Shown here: positions 9,825-19,752 of the stretch, in pieces
Layout: the number at the start of each line of letters is the position of its first letter
How positions within the stretch are numbered: position 1 is the first letter of the stretch
Assembly (NCBI GenBank): GCA_022925895.1
Contig: JAKSYS010000770.1
Span: forward strand, 1 to 26,465
Source: Fragilaria crotonensis
Taxonomy: Eukaryota > Bacillariophyta > Fragilariophyceae > Fragilariales > Fragilariaceae
Length of the DNA stretch: 26,465 nucleotides
Direction of reading: 5' to 3'
Notes under the pieces: generated by a model
The model's database searches: none
Seen by the model: the letters and a program-made list of their open reading frames with translations, nothing else
Told to the model about the DNA's origin: nothing
Program-made: the position numbers and the translations under genes

Positions 9825-10918
9825 TCAAGCCTTCGCTTGATCAACTTGCTTGAACGAGGCAATATTATACATGATATCGAGTTTCATGTCGAGAAACAAT
9901 TCATCGTTGGCAGGCCATCCTGTGGGGGTGCGAATGTGGAACAGAGACAAGCCGCATTTTTCCTTCAACAGCCTTGTGAAAACATTTAAATGTGGTACGG
10001 AACCGGGTCCATATCGTGCATCATAGGAGTAGTGATGCCATTCCAATGTCAACTGTCGAATCGCGTTGCACATGCCACTGTCAATCAATCCTTCCAACAT
10101 GCGATACTCAGACCCTTCGACATCAATCTTCAACAGATCAATTTGACTGTGCCCAAACTCTTTCATAATGCTAGTGACACTCCGGACAGGAAGGGCGTGC
10201 AACCTTTGCTGAGGGAATTTCTTGAAGCGACATGCTCCGTCAGTACAATTTCTGGGATTGGCAACGACCAGTGTTGGATAGGAGTATATGCTCACTTGTC
10301 CCCAATTGTATTCCCGCAGCGCAATCGTTTCGTCGGCACCACCGCCACCGTACAGAAACATGTGATAATTTTGTTATCTTTCAATTCAGTATTGTTCTCG
10401 TACCACGCTTTCGTAATGGGTGATGGATCAAAGGCAAATACCTGGCAGTTGAAGGGAGGTTTGGAGAGAATGACACCAAATTCGGGTTGCGTCCTGATGC
10501 CAAAATCGTACATGATGCAATCGTTATAGCGGAAGTTGTCGAGACAAATCGGCATGATGAGGTCGCACTTTTCAGGATGAGGACAATATTCGTTCAGTGC
10601 CGACTGTCGAATGCACGTAGTAGCTCTTTGCGCCCAATAAAAGGGATCGCTGTTGAAGCCAAGGTATGCATTGATTTTAGTCTCCAACATGCGAAGGCGA
10701 TCCTGAAAGGTAATACTGTTATTCTGGATTCGCTGCAGTTCAGGTCGGTATCGCAATGCCTTACTGTGATGGAAATCCAGCTCCTTCGCTTCATTAGCCA
10801 TAATCACCCGACTCAGCGACTCTTGCAGTAACACGACGTAGCAATACAGATAACCGATCAGAATGTAAGGGAGCATCACCCAAAGGTAACGAAACGGGAA
10901 GGCAGCTTGATTCGCCAT
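9825..10918 (-). CDS. Membrane-anchored FkbM-type methyltransferase, one frame break
   Basis: The start is taken at the ATG at 10918 (MANQAAFPFRYLW), because the longer frame begins with TTG. Residues about 11-30 are a hydrophobic signal anchor (VMLPYILIGYLYCYVVLL), suggesting a type II Golgi or ER membrane protein. The catalytic domain has the SAM-binding start CIMYDFGIRTQPEFG, then VFAFDPSP, the family motif LLKIDVEGSEYRMLEGLI, and LTLEWHHYSYD. FkbM-like enzymes O-methylate sugars or other small groups; the substrate is unknown. At 10369-10372 the frame changes in a run of four T (A on the coding strand), with one base missing. Beyond it the protein continues with FLYGGGGADETIALREYNWGQ to the stop. 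Expected full length is about 363 residues, normal for diatom members. Probably intact in reality. Confidence 0.83.
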
Positions 10919-11736
10919 GATCAAATTCGTGTGAGCCTTGGGACAGGTCAACGGCGTCAGTCTCAATTACGATTTACGTGATATGTATGCACCAAGGTAT
11001 GCACAATGTCACCCTTCTGATGAAGCGCAAATGAATGAAGTATATTGGTGTACTTGTATGAATACTCCGTCTTGTGTGGAGCACAGATGGGCGATGGGCG
11101 AGGGCAGGGTAGGGTGCGTTCGCTTGGCACGGTTTGCACACATGAAGATTCGTTTTCATGTGATTTTGCTGTAGTGTCTTGTTGCGTATAGCAATACGAC
11201 TACCGGTACCGTAGTACAAGTGGTGCTGTGAAAACTGAGTACAAGTACGGGGTGGGTAGAGACAACATGGTCCAAGTTCCAACTACGTATATTCTACGGC
11301 GTACAAGTACCAGCAATACCCTCCCAGATCGATTAGTGTTGGTGTAGCTTCCAACAGTAGGTTAATCTACATGTATGTCCAAACGGGGGCGGAATACTTC
11401 ATATAATGATAGGGTAGCACCCGACACCCGACACTACTCCAGTACAACACTACAGCAGTAGTACAGTAAGGAATTTTGCCATGATCCATCATCACATTCA
11501 TGATTTCAGCTACCGGTAGGTCACCACGAAGCCTATACACACAAGACACTGGAACTGTGCAGCAGGACGATCGTGTGGTTGCTTTGTTGTTACAAAGTCG
11601 AGACCAATTACACTCGAATAACTTACTAGACGTAAGCCGAATTCTGAAAACGCTTGTTGGCAACAGCAACCTTTCCTTCCCGAGTCCAACAGTAGCTACG
11701 ACATGTATTATGGTATTTTCCGTGAAGAATAAGCGC
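10919..11736. other. Intergenic, FkbM promoter side and BCNT 3' flank
   Basis: No supported gene. It is rich in TAC/GTA words, with three ACTTGTAC or complementary copies at 11214, 11239 and 11301. The part near 11740 is the 3' flank of the BCNT gene. Confidence 0.4.
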
Positions 11737-12499
11737 CTACTTTCCTCGTTTACTGCGTTCTTGATCACGCTTTGCCTTTTCCTGAACAAAACTCCGTTGA
11801 TCAACTCGTTGCAAAAGTCTTGCTTGACAAGAAAGGCATTCTTGCCCTGCGCTTGCTTCTCAATTTCAGCTCCACGCCTGCCTCCTGCTTGAATGATTCC
11901 CAATCGGCTGAAGTTTTGGCAACAGTCGACAACTTTCCGGGTCCTTCCAATTCTTGCAACAAACTGTCTAGACCCCGCGGTTTACTTCCGTCAGCATGCC
12001 CCGAGTCCAACGAGTCACGTTCGTTAACTTTGCGTTTCACTTCAATTGTCGTTCCAGCATACCGTTTCACTTCCGTAATTGTCCGTGATGTTGTTGTCGG
12101 GAGTGTCGCTCTCTTGACTTTTGTTGCAGCGATTGTGTCACTAGTAGTGGCCATGATTTGAGCCGCTGCTGTAGGTCCAAAGATACGGATAAGCAAGTCT
12201 TGAGTTGCATCCGATGGTCCATTGACCTTTCTTCGTTTGGGAAGAAAACGTGTGCCAAAATTATAGCCAAACATTTGTAGAAAAGCTTCGTCCACAGCCT
12301 TGCGTTTGGCTTCCGACAGTGTGCTGGAAGGAATACCATCGGACGATGATTTGGACTGTTCGATCGCGTCGTCGTCGTCATCGTCGTCTATATCAACGTC
12401 TTCTTCAGGATTGTAATCGTCATCGTCGTCTTCATCCTCGAGAGGGATCTCTTTTTCACTAGCTTTTTCAGTTGTCAACTCTATTTGTTGCACCATCAT
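11737..12499 (-). CDS. SWC5: BCNT/CFDP1-family protein (Swc5-like), two frame breaks
   Basis: Swc5/CFDP1 is a nuclear subunit of the SWR1/SRCAP complex that swaps H2A for H2A.Z in nucleosomes. The ATG at 12499 opens a highly acidic N-terminus (EDEDDDDDYNPEEDVD), which resembles the histone-binding DEF/Y motif of Swc5. A basic middle follows. The BCNT-C domain begins at LSTVAKTSADWESFKQEAG. It is then split. After a lost base near 11870 the next frame reads AEIEKQAQGKNAFLVKQDF. After another in the A run at 11813-11816 a third frame reads LQRVDQRSFVQEKAKRDQER and stops at 11737. All three pieces match BCNT-C in order, so this was one gene of about 253 residues. Both breaks are single missing bases, which fits sequence error better than decay. 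Confidence 0.85.
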
Positions 12500-13651
12500 G
12501 CGAGAACTGTGTACTCTTGACTTTCGACTGTTGCATCGGCAATATAATCAAAGCAAGAGTTGCTGGGGTTGAGTGTGTTGGGTGTGTTGACTGCATCTAC
12601 GGTACTAGTACCTGATCGTAGTATCTACTGTCGGCATGTCCAGCAGGGCGTTGAATCTACTGTCTGTCGTCTGTCATACTTCATACGTAGAATGGTGCGT
12701 CTGCGTCGTATTGGGAATTGGGACCGGCGACCAGGCTGTGTTATCTCGGGGTTTCCCCCACGATCCCCAAATACCGTAAACGCCGGCAGTTACACTCCAC
12801 TGGGACATAAGCTCCACGGACGGAATCTAGACGGAATCTTACGTACACCCTCTGTCGCGAAAAAATCGCTCTTTCCCTTTTGCATCGAGAAAAACCTGGC
12901 ATTTAACCGAAACGTCCGGTCATTCACATAGTGCTTAATGAGAGGTTTAAATGGTTGTATAACTTCAAATACAGGAAGTTCAGTTTGAATCTTCGTTTTT
13001 TAGTTCGCAGTCCGACCCAAAAAAATCGAAATCTCGCCAGATAAGCTCCATTTCATTAATTTAATGCACAATTCCCGGTGCTTAACTCCCGGTGTTTACG
13101 GTAGTTTATTTGGGGATATTTTAAAACGTTTATTCGGGAACTTTAATGGGGAACCATACAGTACACTGTACAGTGAACGTCCTACGTGATTTCTACGTGG
13201 GCATTCAGTACATTAATGATCTGATACAGTACAAGTACTGAAACATCAGTATGACAGTACCAGTCTACAGTTTGACGGTTCGAGTGCGAGGTGCAGTCGA
13301 TTAAAAAAAAAAATAAAAAAGCTCAGTAGTTGGGGTGAGACATGGTGGGCGCACGAATCAATGATGGACTCGTTGGATCTACTAATCCTCAACGAGTACA
13401 ATCTTACTCGATCGCCCACACGATATCGCACTTAACCAACCACTCCAAATCCCACGAAATTTGCCGCATCGAATCCCACTGGGGGATCACACAAGCTCAT
13501 GGCGAGCAGACTTTATTGGAATGGAGTCTGACATGAGTGGTTAAAATTGCTTGTGGATGGCCATAATGAAATTGCATAGACGCCATGTTGAAATCACATA
13601 GACTGCAGACATATTTGCCATGGTTATGGACAGATTCTCAAGCTTGTGGAT
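12500..13651. other. Intergenic upstream of BCNT gene, with degenerate element
   Basis: This holds the BCNT promoter side, the imperfect inverted-repeat element (12763-13116) and TAC-rich words around 13160-13265, including ACTTGTAC's complement at 13229. A run of A and T near 13303-13320 is low complexity. Open frames (12560-12931, 13342-13536) show no features. Confidence 0.4.
12763..13116. mobile_element. Degenerate element with imperfect inverted termini
   Basis: The left arm, ATCCCCAAATACCGTAAACG and on to about 12792, matches the reverse complement of 13083-13116. The mismatches are a 5-base gap and a few substitutions. Similar GCACCGGG and CACTGGG words continue inward. The layout is that of a MITE of about 354 bp, but no target duplication is visible, so it may be old or may be another kind of foldback. 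Confidence 0.5.
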
Positions 13652-15047
13652 TTAATTCATCCTGGTTATGCTAGATTGTCGCTGTGGAATCAACTTGTCC
13701 CGGAGATAATGACCGTCGTTTCGGATTTCGTCACCGCTGTCTAGGCTATGGTATAAAGGAAAAGGATCTTGACTCCGTTCACATATTGCTCTGCACCGAA
13801 GATCCAATTGCCGTGCAACCGTTTCGTCTCGCTGCAAATCTGTCGAGGAAAATATACATTGACCCGCTTCTACACGGAGTTTTCCCCCTTTCGAGTCAAG
13901 CACATACTTGACTTCGGTGCTACGTCGTACGACACATATCGCCGCGGAGGTGAACCTCTCAGCAAGCCTTGGGGTTGAGTGTGCTTCCTGACGGCATGTC
14001 CAGAAGGTTGAACGAATTCCGACGTGGTGCTTGATTGGGTGACTCGACAACACGACCGCCCCATACACGTGAAATGACTATATTCGAAGATGCTGTTAAG
14101 ATATGTGTGATAAATGAGAGCATCCCCAGCGGAGGCGCTACTTCTCTCAATCGGTACCAAGTGATCCGGTTTGGGTTTGCTCTCCTATTTAGGTCTTGTC
14201 AGTAGAATTCTGTATGCTCGGTCCTCGACTGCCAATCGTTTTGGCCATCCATTTAACTTTAAGTTTTGGTCGGTATCCTTCAAGTCGGATCCCCGATGCC
14301 ACGGTTCTTTCCTGTTTGGGTCGTTACCCGATTCATCCAACTGGCACCGTACCTAATCCTTCTCACTCCGTTGCATTACAGACGGTGATCTGCTCCCCCC
14401 TGAAGAATTCGGTCGAAAGTCGTCATCTGTTGTTCACGAATGCCGTGTCATCAAAATGCTACAATCATGATACCTTTGAACGTATTTATATACTTAGGTC
14501 ATATGACTAATTCTTCACCTCAGTCCAACAAAATGTCTCACAGGTCATTGGGCTATTATAGGAGGAAAAACCAAGAGTCATTCGATTTGAATTCTAGATG
14601 ACCGATTTTATACAGAAGAGAATCCGTTTGGTCATAGCAATTGACATACAATGAATTTATTGTACCTCTGATTTCGGCTTATGTTCACTACTCTTCCCCA
14701 GAATAAACTCAGGTCTTTTTCCTGAACCGGGTATTTAAGGTTCCACGCTTACAGACACAATATGGTACTCGGAAGTTCCAGATATGACTATTTAGTCATA
14801 CATTACTGGTCATTGGACCTTTCAATCCCTTTCTCAGTCATAATTGAACTACAGAACCCGTACTCTGAACGATGACCAAGAAGTTCAACATGAATCCCGA
14901 TAGCGTCGTTACATGCATACATAGATGGAGTTCTGGGCCTTTGTTACCTCATTTGAGCATGCCTGCACCGTGACTCGCATTTCACACAATTAGAAACGAG
15001 TCGAACAAGCTAATCGACGTTCAACTCCAGTTGAACAACAGAACACC
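13652..15047. other. Long intergenic region with no recognised gene
   Basis: Several open frames of 60-138 codons occur on both strands, overlapping each other and without domains, signal peptides or family resemblance. I see nothing supported. The sequence differs from other gaps in having few TAC/GTA words. A perfect palindromic site lies at 14783-14800. Confidence 0.4.
14783..14800. repeat. Short perfect palindrome TATGACTA-TT-TAGTCATA
   Basis: Two 8-bp arms around TT, about 250 bp upstream of the ATG at 15048. TGACTA and TAGTCA resemble half sites of bZIP-type factors. Position makes it a candidate regulatory site, but this is inference only. Confidence 0.4.
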
Positions 15048-15680
15048 ATGGTTATCACCCTAACTCCACGTCCACCAATGCTTCTGTCAAGAGAGCAACG
15101 CATCCCTTCGGCTGAGATGCAAATCTCACCCTCAAAGATCAAAGCTCCTGCCGTCGTCAAAAAATCCGTTCACTTCAACGAAGTAGTCTCAATTCGCTCA
15201 ACAACTCACCACAACGACATGACTTCACAAGAAATAGCGGGTGCATGGTTTAGTCGGAGAGAAATGTCGGAAATCAAGAGAAGCATGGCCATTGAAATCA
15301 AGGCTATGAGCTCGGGCTTACCATTCCCAGGAGGTACGACAAGGGGCCTTGAATTCAGAACTCGGGAAGGCAGCGATCGAAGAAAGGCGAATAAGCTCAA
15401 CTCTATTCACGCTGTTCTAGACGAGCAAGACCTTCAGCTCATGCGTGGGATTAACGAACCAGAGGGTCTCCGCCGTGTTTACCTGCAACATAGTCAAAGC
15501 TGCCTTACAGAATCCCAATTGCTCGCGAAGGCTGATGAAACCGAGGTGCGGAATTTGCTCAAAGCCAAGGATGCGGAGACCACAAGTATTGACAGCAAAG
15601 AATGCCATTCGAAGAATGAGAGGGCGTTATTTAGCAGACTGTTTATTGAAAAGAAGGCACTGGCGAACGATTCGTCGTAA
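15048..15680 (+). CDS. Diatom family protein of unknown function, paralogue A
   Basis: A single-exon frame of 210 residues from an ATG in good context (ACACCATGG). Two conserved blocks are visible. Residues 41-69 read VHFNEVVSIRST, then HNDMTSQEIAGAWFSR. Residues 99-129 read RGLEFRTREGSDRRKANK, then HAVLDEQDLQ. A later helix, LRRVYLQHSQSC (141-152), is also typical of the family. The whole protein is charged and helical, with no signal peptide or membrane segment. The same two blocks occur in the protein encoded at 16844-16152 on the other strand. I recognise the pattern from many lineage-specific diatom proteins, but none has a known function. No frame lesion is present. Confidence 0.8.
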   Translation: MVITLTPRPPMLLSREQRIPSAEMQISPSKIKAPAVVKKSVHFNEVVSIRSTTHHNDMTSQEIAGAWFSRREMSEIKRSMAIEIKAMSSGLPFPGGTTRGLEFRTREGSDRRKANKLNSIHAVLDEQDLQLMRGINEPEGLRRVYLQHSQSCLTESQLLAKADETEVRNLLKAKDAETTSIDSKECHSKNERALFSRLFIEKKALANDSS

Positions 15681-16151
15681 TGGCTACCCAAAAACCAACT
15701 TCTCGGGGGAACAGGAAACTTTCAACAAGCAACTAATGCGAGTAGAAAACATATCCAGCACATATTCACTTTGTTGTTGTATTACTCAGTTTCACAACTG
15801 GCACCCCTACAGTAATTCACCGATGCACTGGCGTACCCCCCGTTACACAGTACTACTGGTAGAAACTCAGACAAGCAAAATACTACTCCGAGTACAGTAC
15901 AGTATGGAGGCGTACGATGTTTTTCAAGAGATGCAAACGTGCAACATCAATCGTACAAGTATACACAATTTCTGACAAAGCTGTGGACAATGCGATTGCG
16001 CATCAACGAGAGGTTCAATTGTACTTGAACTCGGAGTATATTGTAAGAATCAAAAGTTTACTACGCCACACATATGACATAGAGGGTTGACGCGGTCAGT
16101 CAGTCTCGTGGATTTCTTCAAACCTACCTTGCAATGTCCTTATTGATTCTA
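15681..16151. other. Convergent gap between the two paralogues
   Basis: Shared 3' flanks of two convergent genes. It is rich in TAC words (15830-15910) with one ACTTGTAC complement at 15953-15960. No gene seen. Confidence 0.4.
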
Positions 16152-16844
16152 TCAAGAACGCGTATTCCCTGGAGTTCCATCTTCATGAGAACCGAAGGCC
16201 ATATGTTTTGAAGCTATGCCTTCATTAACACCATGATGATGCCCCCCGTTGACAGAGACACAACGGTCAAGCCCGTGTGCCAATTCATTCGTTTTAACTG
16301 CACAGAGCAACAATATTGTTTCGTTGACATGGTCTTGTATGCCCATATCCTGAAAGTCTGCATGGTAGAGAGCTGCAGCTTCAAGTGCATCTCGGTGGCC
16401 CATTTTCAGTGCATTCAGTTTGTCATTGAAGGTAAACTTGATATACTCTGATTGTGTAAAGGCATCGTCCCTGTCAAGTTCTTGTGCACTGAACACTGCC
16501 TGCGCTGCAATGCGCTGGTTCTGCTTTCGTTGTTTTGATCCCTTCGGGGTGCGGTACTCTAGGCCCCGCTTGCATAGCACGTCGTTGTCCCCTGGATATT
16601 CACCTTTCATCAGAAGGCGTATAGCAGAAATGCATTCTTTCTTCATTTCCATATAGTTCTCCTTATTGTACCATGCGGCCTCACATTCTTCCGTCGACAT
16701 ATCACGCACGTGGTCGTGAGCTTTGATTGTGACGATGTGGAAGAATGTCACAATTTTGCGACTGGAGTGAACTGGATCCATCATTTTCTGTGACGAGCAT
16801 CTCTTGATATCAGGGTAGATGGTTTCGTCAGCGGTGAGCAACAT
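16152..16844 (-). CDS. Diatom family protein of unknown function, paralogue B
   Basis: A single-exon frame of 230 residues from the ATG at 16844. Block 1 (about 31-60) reads IVTFFHIVTIKAHDHVRDMS, then TEECEAAWYN. Block 2 (about 92-123) reads KRGLEYRTPKGSKQRKQNQR, then AQAVFSAQELD. These line up with paralogue A at every motif, including RGLE(F/Y)RT..GS..RK.N and AV(L/F)..Q(D/E)L, but overall identity is low, so the duplication is old. No signal peptide or membrane segment. The C-terminus has a small His-rich stretch (GGHHHG). Function unknown. Confidence 0.8.
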   Translation of the reverse strand: MLLTADETIYPDIKRCSSQKMMDPVHSSRKIVTFFHIVTIKAHDHVRDMSTEECEAAWYNKENYMEMKKECISAIRLLMKGEYPGDNDVLCKRGLEYRTPKGSKQRKQNQRIAAQAVFSAQELDRDDAFTQSEYIKFTFNDKLNALKMGHRDALEAAALYHADFQDMGIQDHVNETILLLCAVKTNELAHGLDRCVSVNGGHHHGVNEGIASKHMAFGSHEDGTPGNTRS

Positions 16845-16923
16845 CGTTTGGGATTTTGTACAACTTTGCCACTGATACGCCGTCTGCCTGGATTTTGTGA
16901 TGGAAGGTATCGTGAGACATTTC

Positions 16924-16940
16924 GGGGGGGGGGGGGGGGG
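16924..16940 (+). repeat. Poly-G run of 17
   Basis: An uninterrupted G homopolymer. The exact length in an assembly is likely to be unreliable. Confidence 0.9.
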
Positions 16941-17051
16941 AAGTTAATCGGAGATACACTGACTTGTACTGTACTGTATTATGGCCAGCTGCTTCTTAAA
17001 GGAAAAGGAACAAGATTTTAATAATCGGCATTTATTCATGTATATCTTTTT

Positions 17052-17713
17052 CAGGGATGGCAAAAACCACTTTCGATTACAAAGTGGTTTTTGGTCTGAC
17101 CAAAAACCACCGAAAAACCACCAAAAACCACCGAAAAACCACTTTGAAAAACCACTCCGTGTTAAAACCCCTAGTAAACTTTTCCACGTATAATTTGTAC
17201 CATAGTACACGTAGATACGCTACTGTGTCGATCCTCGTAAAACGGAGTACTGGAATACTACTAGTAGGTCTACCAGTAGTAACTATACATACAATAAAGA
17301 ATGTACTACCGTAGAGTAGGAACCGAAATTAGAGGATTGGCAATCACCATCACTTTCAATGTAGTTGTAGTCATCTTCATCAACAAAACAAGCTGAGATA
17401 CACCCCATTGCTTGGCATCTTGTTTCATGAACTGAACCAAAACCTGTATACAAGACCTATTAAGGTGATCGAATGAGCGATTTGCAATTCAAGAGTTTAG
17501 ACCCAGACGTTGTACTGGGATGGTGTGTTGGTGGTGGGTACAAGACGGTGCAGGCCTCACTAAAGGTACGAGGTCTGCTATTTTTTAGCAAAAACCACTT
17601 TTTAGCTCGAAAAGGAAAAACCACCAGAAATATTTGCAAAAGTGGTTTTTGGGTTTAAACCTGGTTTAAACCCAAAAACTACTTTTAGCAAAAACCACTC
17701 GGTGCCATCCCTG
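17052..17713. mobile_element. hAT-like MITE (662 bp) with 8-bp target duplication
   Basis: Termini CAGGGATGGCA at 17052-17062 and its reverse complement at 17703-17713 are perfect inverted repeats. They are flanked directly by the 8-bp duplication ATCTTTTT at 17044-17051 and 17714-17721. CAGGG-type termini plus an 8-bp duplication are diagnostic of hAT elements. Both subterminal regions are packed with AAAAACCAC words in both orientations, probably transposase binding sites by analogy. The middle (about 17190-17570) is unrelated sequence and codes for nothing, so the element depends on a transposase elsewhere. It is distinct in termini from the MITE at 3605-3925 but built the same way. Confidence 0.88.
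17638..17686. repeat. Long hairpin in the right arm of the second MITE
   Basis: The arms 17646-17661 and 17663-17678 are perfect 16-bp complements around a single T. With one mismatch the pairing extends to 17638 and 17686, about 24 bp. It contains GTTTAAAC twice. It lies inside the MITE and could hinder cloning or replication. Confidence 0.8.
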
Positions 17714-18138
17714 ATCTTTTTAGATTAAATCTGGCTGGTCGTGGTTTAAAAGGTTCGTCGTTTTCTACTAGTGCCTCTATGGCAAATGGGATGACAAGGC
17801 GTTGGATTCACGACGAGAAACAATAGTGCGCACTGCGTACCGGTACACCAGTTTCTCGCAGCCAATTAATAAGAGGCGTGACGTCGTCGACTGCAACGGT
17901 TTCAATTCCTATACAGTAACTGCTCTATGCAGTGCGAGAGAAAAGTAGTCCAGTATACTGGTACTTGTACCATTCCCTCATCGGAACTTTGCAAACAGGT
18001 GCGCTACAGTACCTAAATGCCAGTCTCATAGGCATAGTAACAAGTACAAACATCATCACCAAAAAAAACTAAACATCGACCCACACGACTAGATACTACC
18101 CTTTCCAATAGGGTAGCGTCCAGTAGCCATACTGTCAT

Positions 18139-18166
18139 ACTTCCAACTTCCAACTTCCAACTTCCA
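18139..18166 (+). repeat. Tandem ACTTCCA repeat, four units
   Basis: Four perfect 7-bp units about 140 bp upstream of the SART-1 start. No known function. Confidence 0.8.
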
Positions 18167-18308
18167 ACTCCGGGACACCGGGACTCACCGTACAGGTGCA
18201 AAATAGGACCTTATTGATCTAACTCCCGCGATCGCCCTTCTTTGGCTTGCCTTAAACTTTGTCGGAATATTGGTGCGTTCGTCGATATCCAATTACTAAC
18301 TCTTGCCG

Positions 18309-19489
18309 ATGCTCCTCTTGTCGAGAGCAAATGATAGTCAAAAGGTTATTGGATTGAACGACGATCCTGAAACTGCGCGACTGGAGAATGTGCAATTGGC
18401 GGATGATCAAGCACAGCAACATCGTCTGCGTCAAAAGCGACAGGTTGAAATGGGTATGGGCCGGGCTGGTGGACATGCAGGATACGATGATGATGAATTC
18501 GAAGAACTGGGTGGTGTCCAGGCACCGATGCGGTTGGAACGAGGGGCTGCCCCATTGACAGGCAAACCTGATAACGAACAAACCAGACGACGTGGCTTTA
18601 AGCTTGGACAGGCGATGGTGCAACAGGATGACAGTCCTTCAACCGGCCTGTTTGCCCATGAGAAGGGAAAAGCCATTTCACTGGAGCATTCTGTTGCTGA
18701 TGTTGTCGCTTCTGATTTCATGACGGCAGAGGAATATGCAGCCAGTCTTTCCAACAAAAAGAAGAAGGAGATGAAGTTCAAGAAAAAGAAAACAAAGAAG
18801 GGCACGAAGAACAAGCGGTCGGTTGATTTAGACGACGATGACGACGAAGACTTGGAAAGAAATCACAACCAATGGGTAGTATCCTGGATGAATTGGACCA
18901 GGCGGCGATTAAATCCAACAAGAAACGAAAACGTCGTGGCAATGGCAATGACGATGACGAGTCAGATTCACATTTGCACTATGCGGACGATGTTGCGGAT
19001 GCCGCCAAACGTCGCGCGAGGTTTGATGAAATCATGGAGAAAGGCAATGAGCAATCAGAGGCGGTCTTCAAGTCGCTAATCAAGGAGGAGACCAATGTTG
19101 CAGACACTCTTGATGAAGAAGTAGAACTTGACGACAACTTCTTGAATGAGGCCTTGGCCAAGGCGCGTCGTTTGCGCAAATTGCAAGAATTGTCCGGTCC
19201 TAGGGGTGCGGATGCTGTTGCTCAGGCGGTTCTGGACAGCAACGCAGTGTCAAATAAATCAGAGGCAACTACGAATGATAGTGGCATCGATTTTACGGTG
19301 GACGAGACGCTCGAGTTCACAAGAGTGCTGAGAGCACGAGAGGATCTGGATGAGCGAAGAAGGACTTTGCCGAGAGAACAATCGGAAGCGCGGCTCGCAT
19401 CGCGGCAGGCGTCAGACGCTGGTTCCCTCGGTGCACTGAAAGCGACTCAAAAGGCAACAGGAAAGGCATATGTTGTTCATAAAATCTAA
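18309..19489 (+). CDS. SART1: SART-1/Snu66 tri-snRNP protein, short, one frame break
   Basis: SART-1/Snu66 belongs to the U4/U6.U5 tri-snRNP and is needed for spliceosome activation in the nucleus. Family segments appear in order: ARLENVQLADDQAQQHRLRQ, DDDEFEELGG, GFKLG, VVASDFMTAEEY followed by a Lys-rich stretch, LAKARRLRKLQELSG, VDETLEFTRVLRAR, and a C-terminal SLGALKATQKATGKAYVVH resembling the LG..ALLQE.QK...PYIVL ending of animal and plant proteins. The frame breaks at 18860-18862 in an A run, with one base missing. The protein then continues from QPMGSILDELDQ. At about 394 residues it is half the usual size. The N-terminal part and the conserved FHGKGSGK block before the C-terminus were not found. 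Either this lineage has a reduced protein or the gene is truncated. Confidence 0.75.
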
Positions 19490-19752
19490 GTTTATGACTA
19501 TGGTTGCTCCGCTGCTGTGGATGTCAAGAAATTGAACGAAGGCCAGTCTTGCGCTGCATGGGTCATGGATCATGTCTCGCCGATGGAAAATCGCAGGTTG
19601 CTTCGTATGCTGAGCTATTTTGTTCTGGTACGCAAAAGTAAGCATCCAAGTAAAGGCGATGGCGCATTGCCTTTTGATCGTAAGAACGACCAAACCACAA
19701 TTTTGGACAGAGTAGTTGTGTTGAGCATACCGAATGATCCATGAATCATCAA
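19490..19752. other. Gap between convergent SART-1 and oxidoreductase genes
   Basis: After the SART-1 stop (TAA, 19487-19489) the same frame stays open for another 84 codons, to 19744. The extension (start VYDYGCSAAVDVKKLNEGQ) matches nothing I know. It is most likely 3' UTR and chance. Confidence 0.4.

Larger units (their letters stand above)
16845..18308. other. Intergenic region carrying a hAT-like MITE and simple repeats
   Basis: No gene is supported. It holds a 17-base G run, the MITE at 17052-17713, TAC-rich words at 17200-17310 and 17940-18010, a 7-bp tandem repeat near 18140, and the 5' flank of the SART-1 gene. A TACTAAC word at 18293-18299 matches the consensus branch point, so an upstream SART-1 exon may exist, but none was recognised. 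Confidence 0.45.

Noticed and set aside
12560-12931. 123-codon open frame
   Set aside because: It overlaps the inverted-repeat element, has no domain or compositional sign of coding, and begins in the promoter side of the BCNT gene.
13340-13500. tRNA-like words (a TCGAATCCC stretch and GGTTGGTTAAGTG on the other strand)
   Set aside because: I could not form the acceptor, anticodon and T stems together on either strand.
13652-14510. Overlapping open frames of 60-138 codons
   Set aside because: They lie on both strands, overlap each other and show no motif, signal peptide or family resemblance.
16924-16940. Poly-G run as a biological boundary or scaffold join
   Set aside because: Sequence on both sides looks alike and a simple homopolymer explains it. 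A join cannot be shown from sequence alone.
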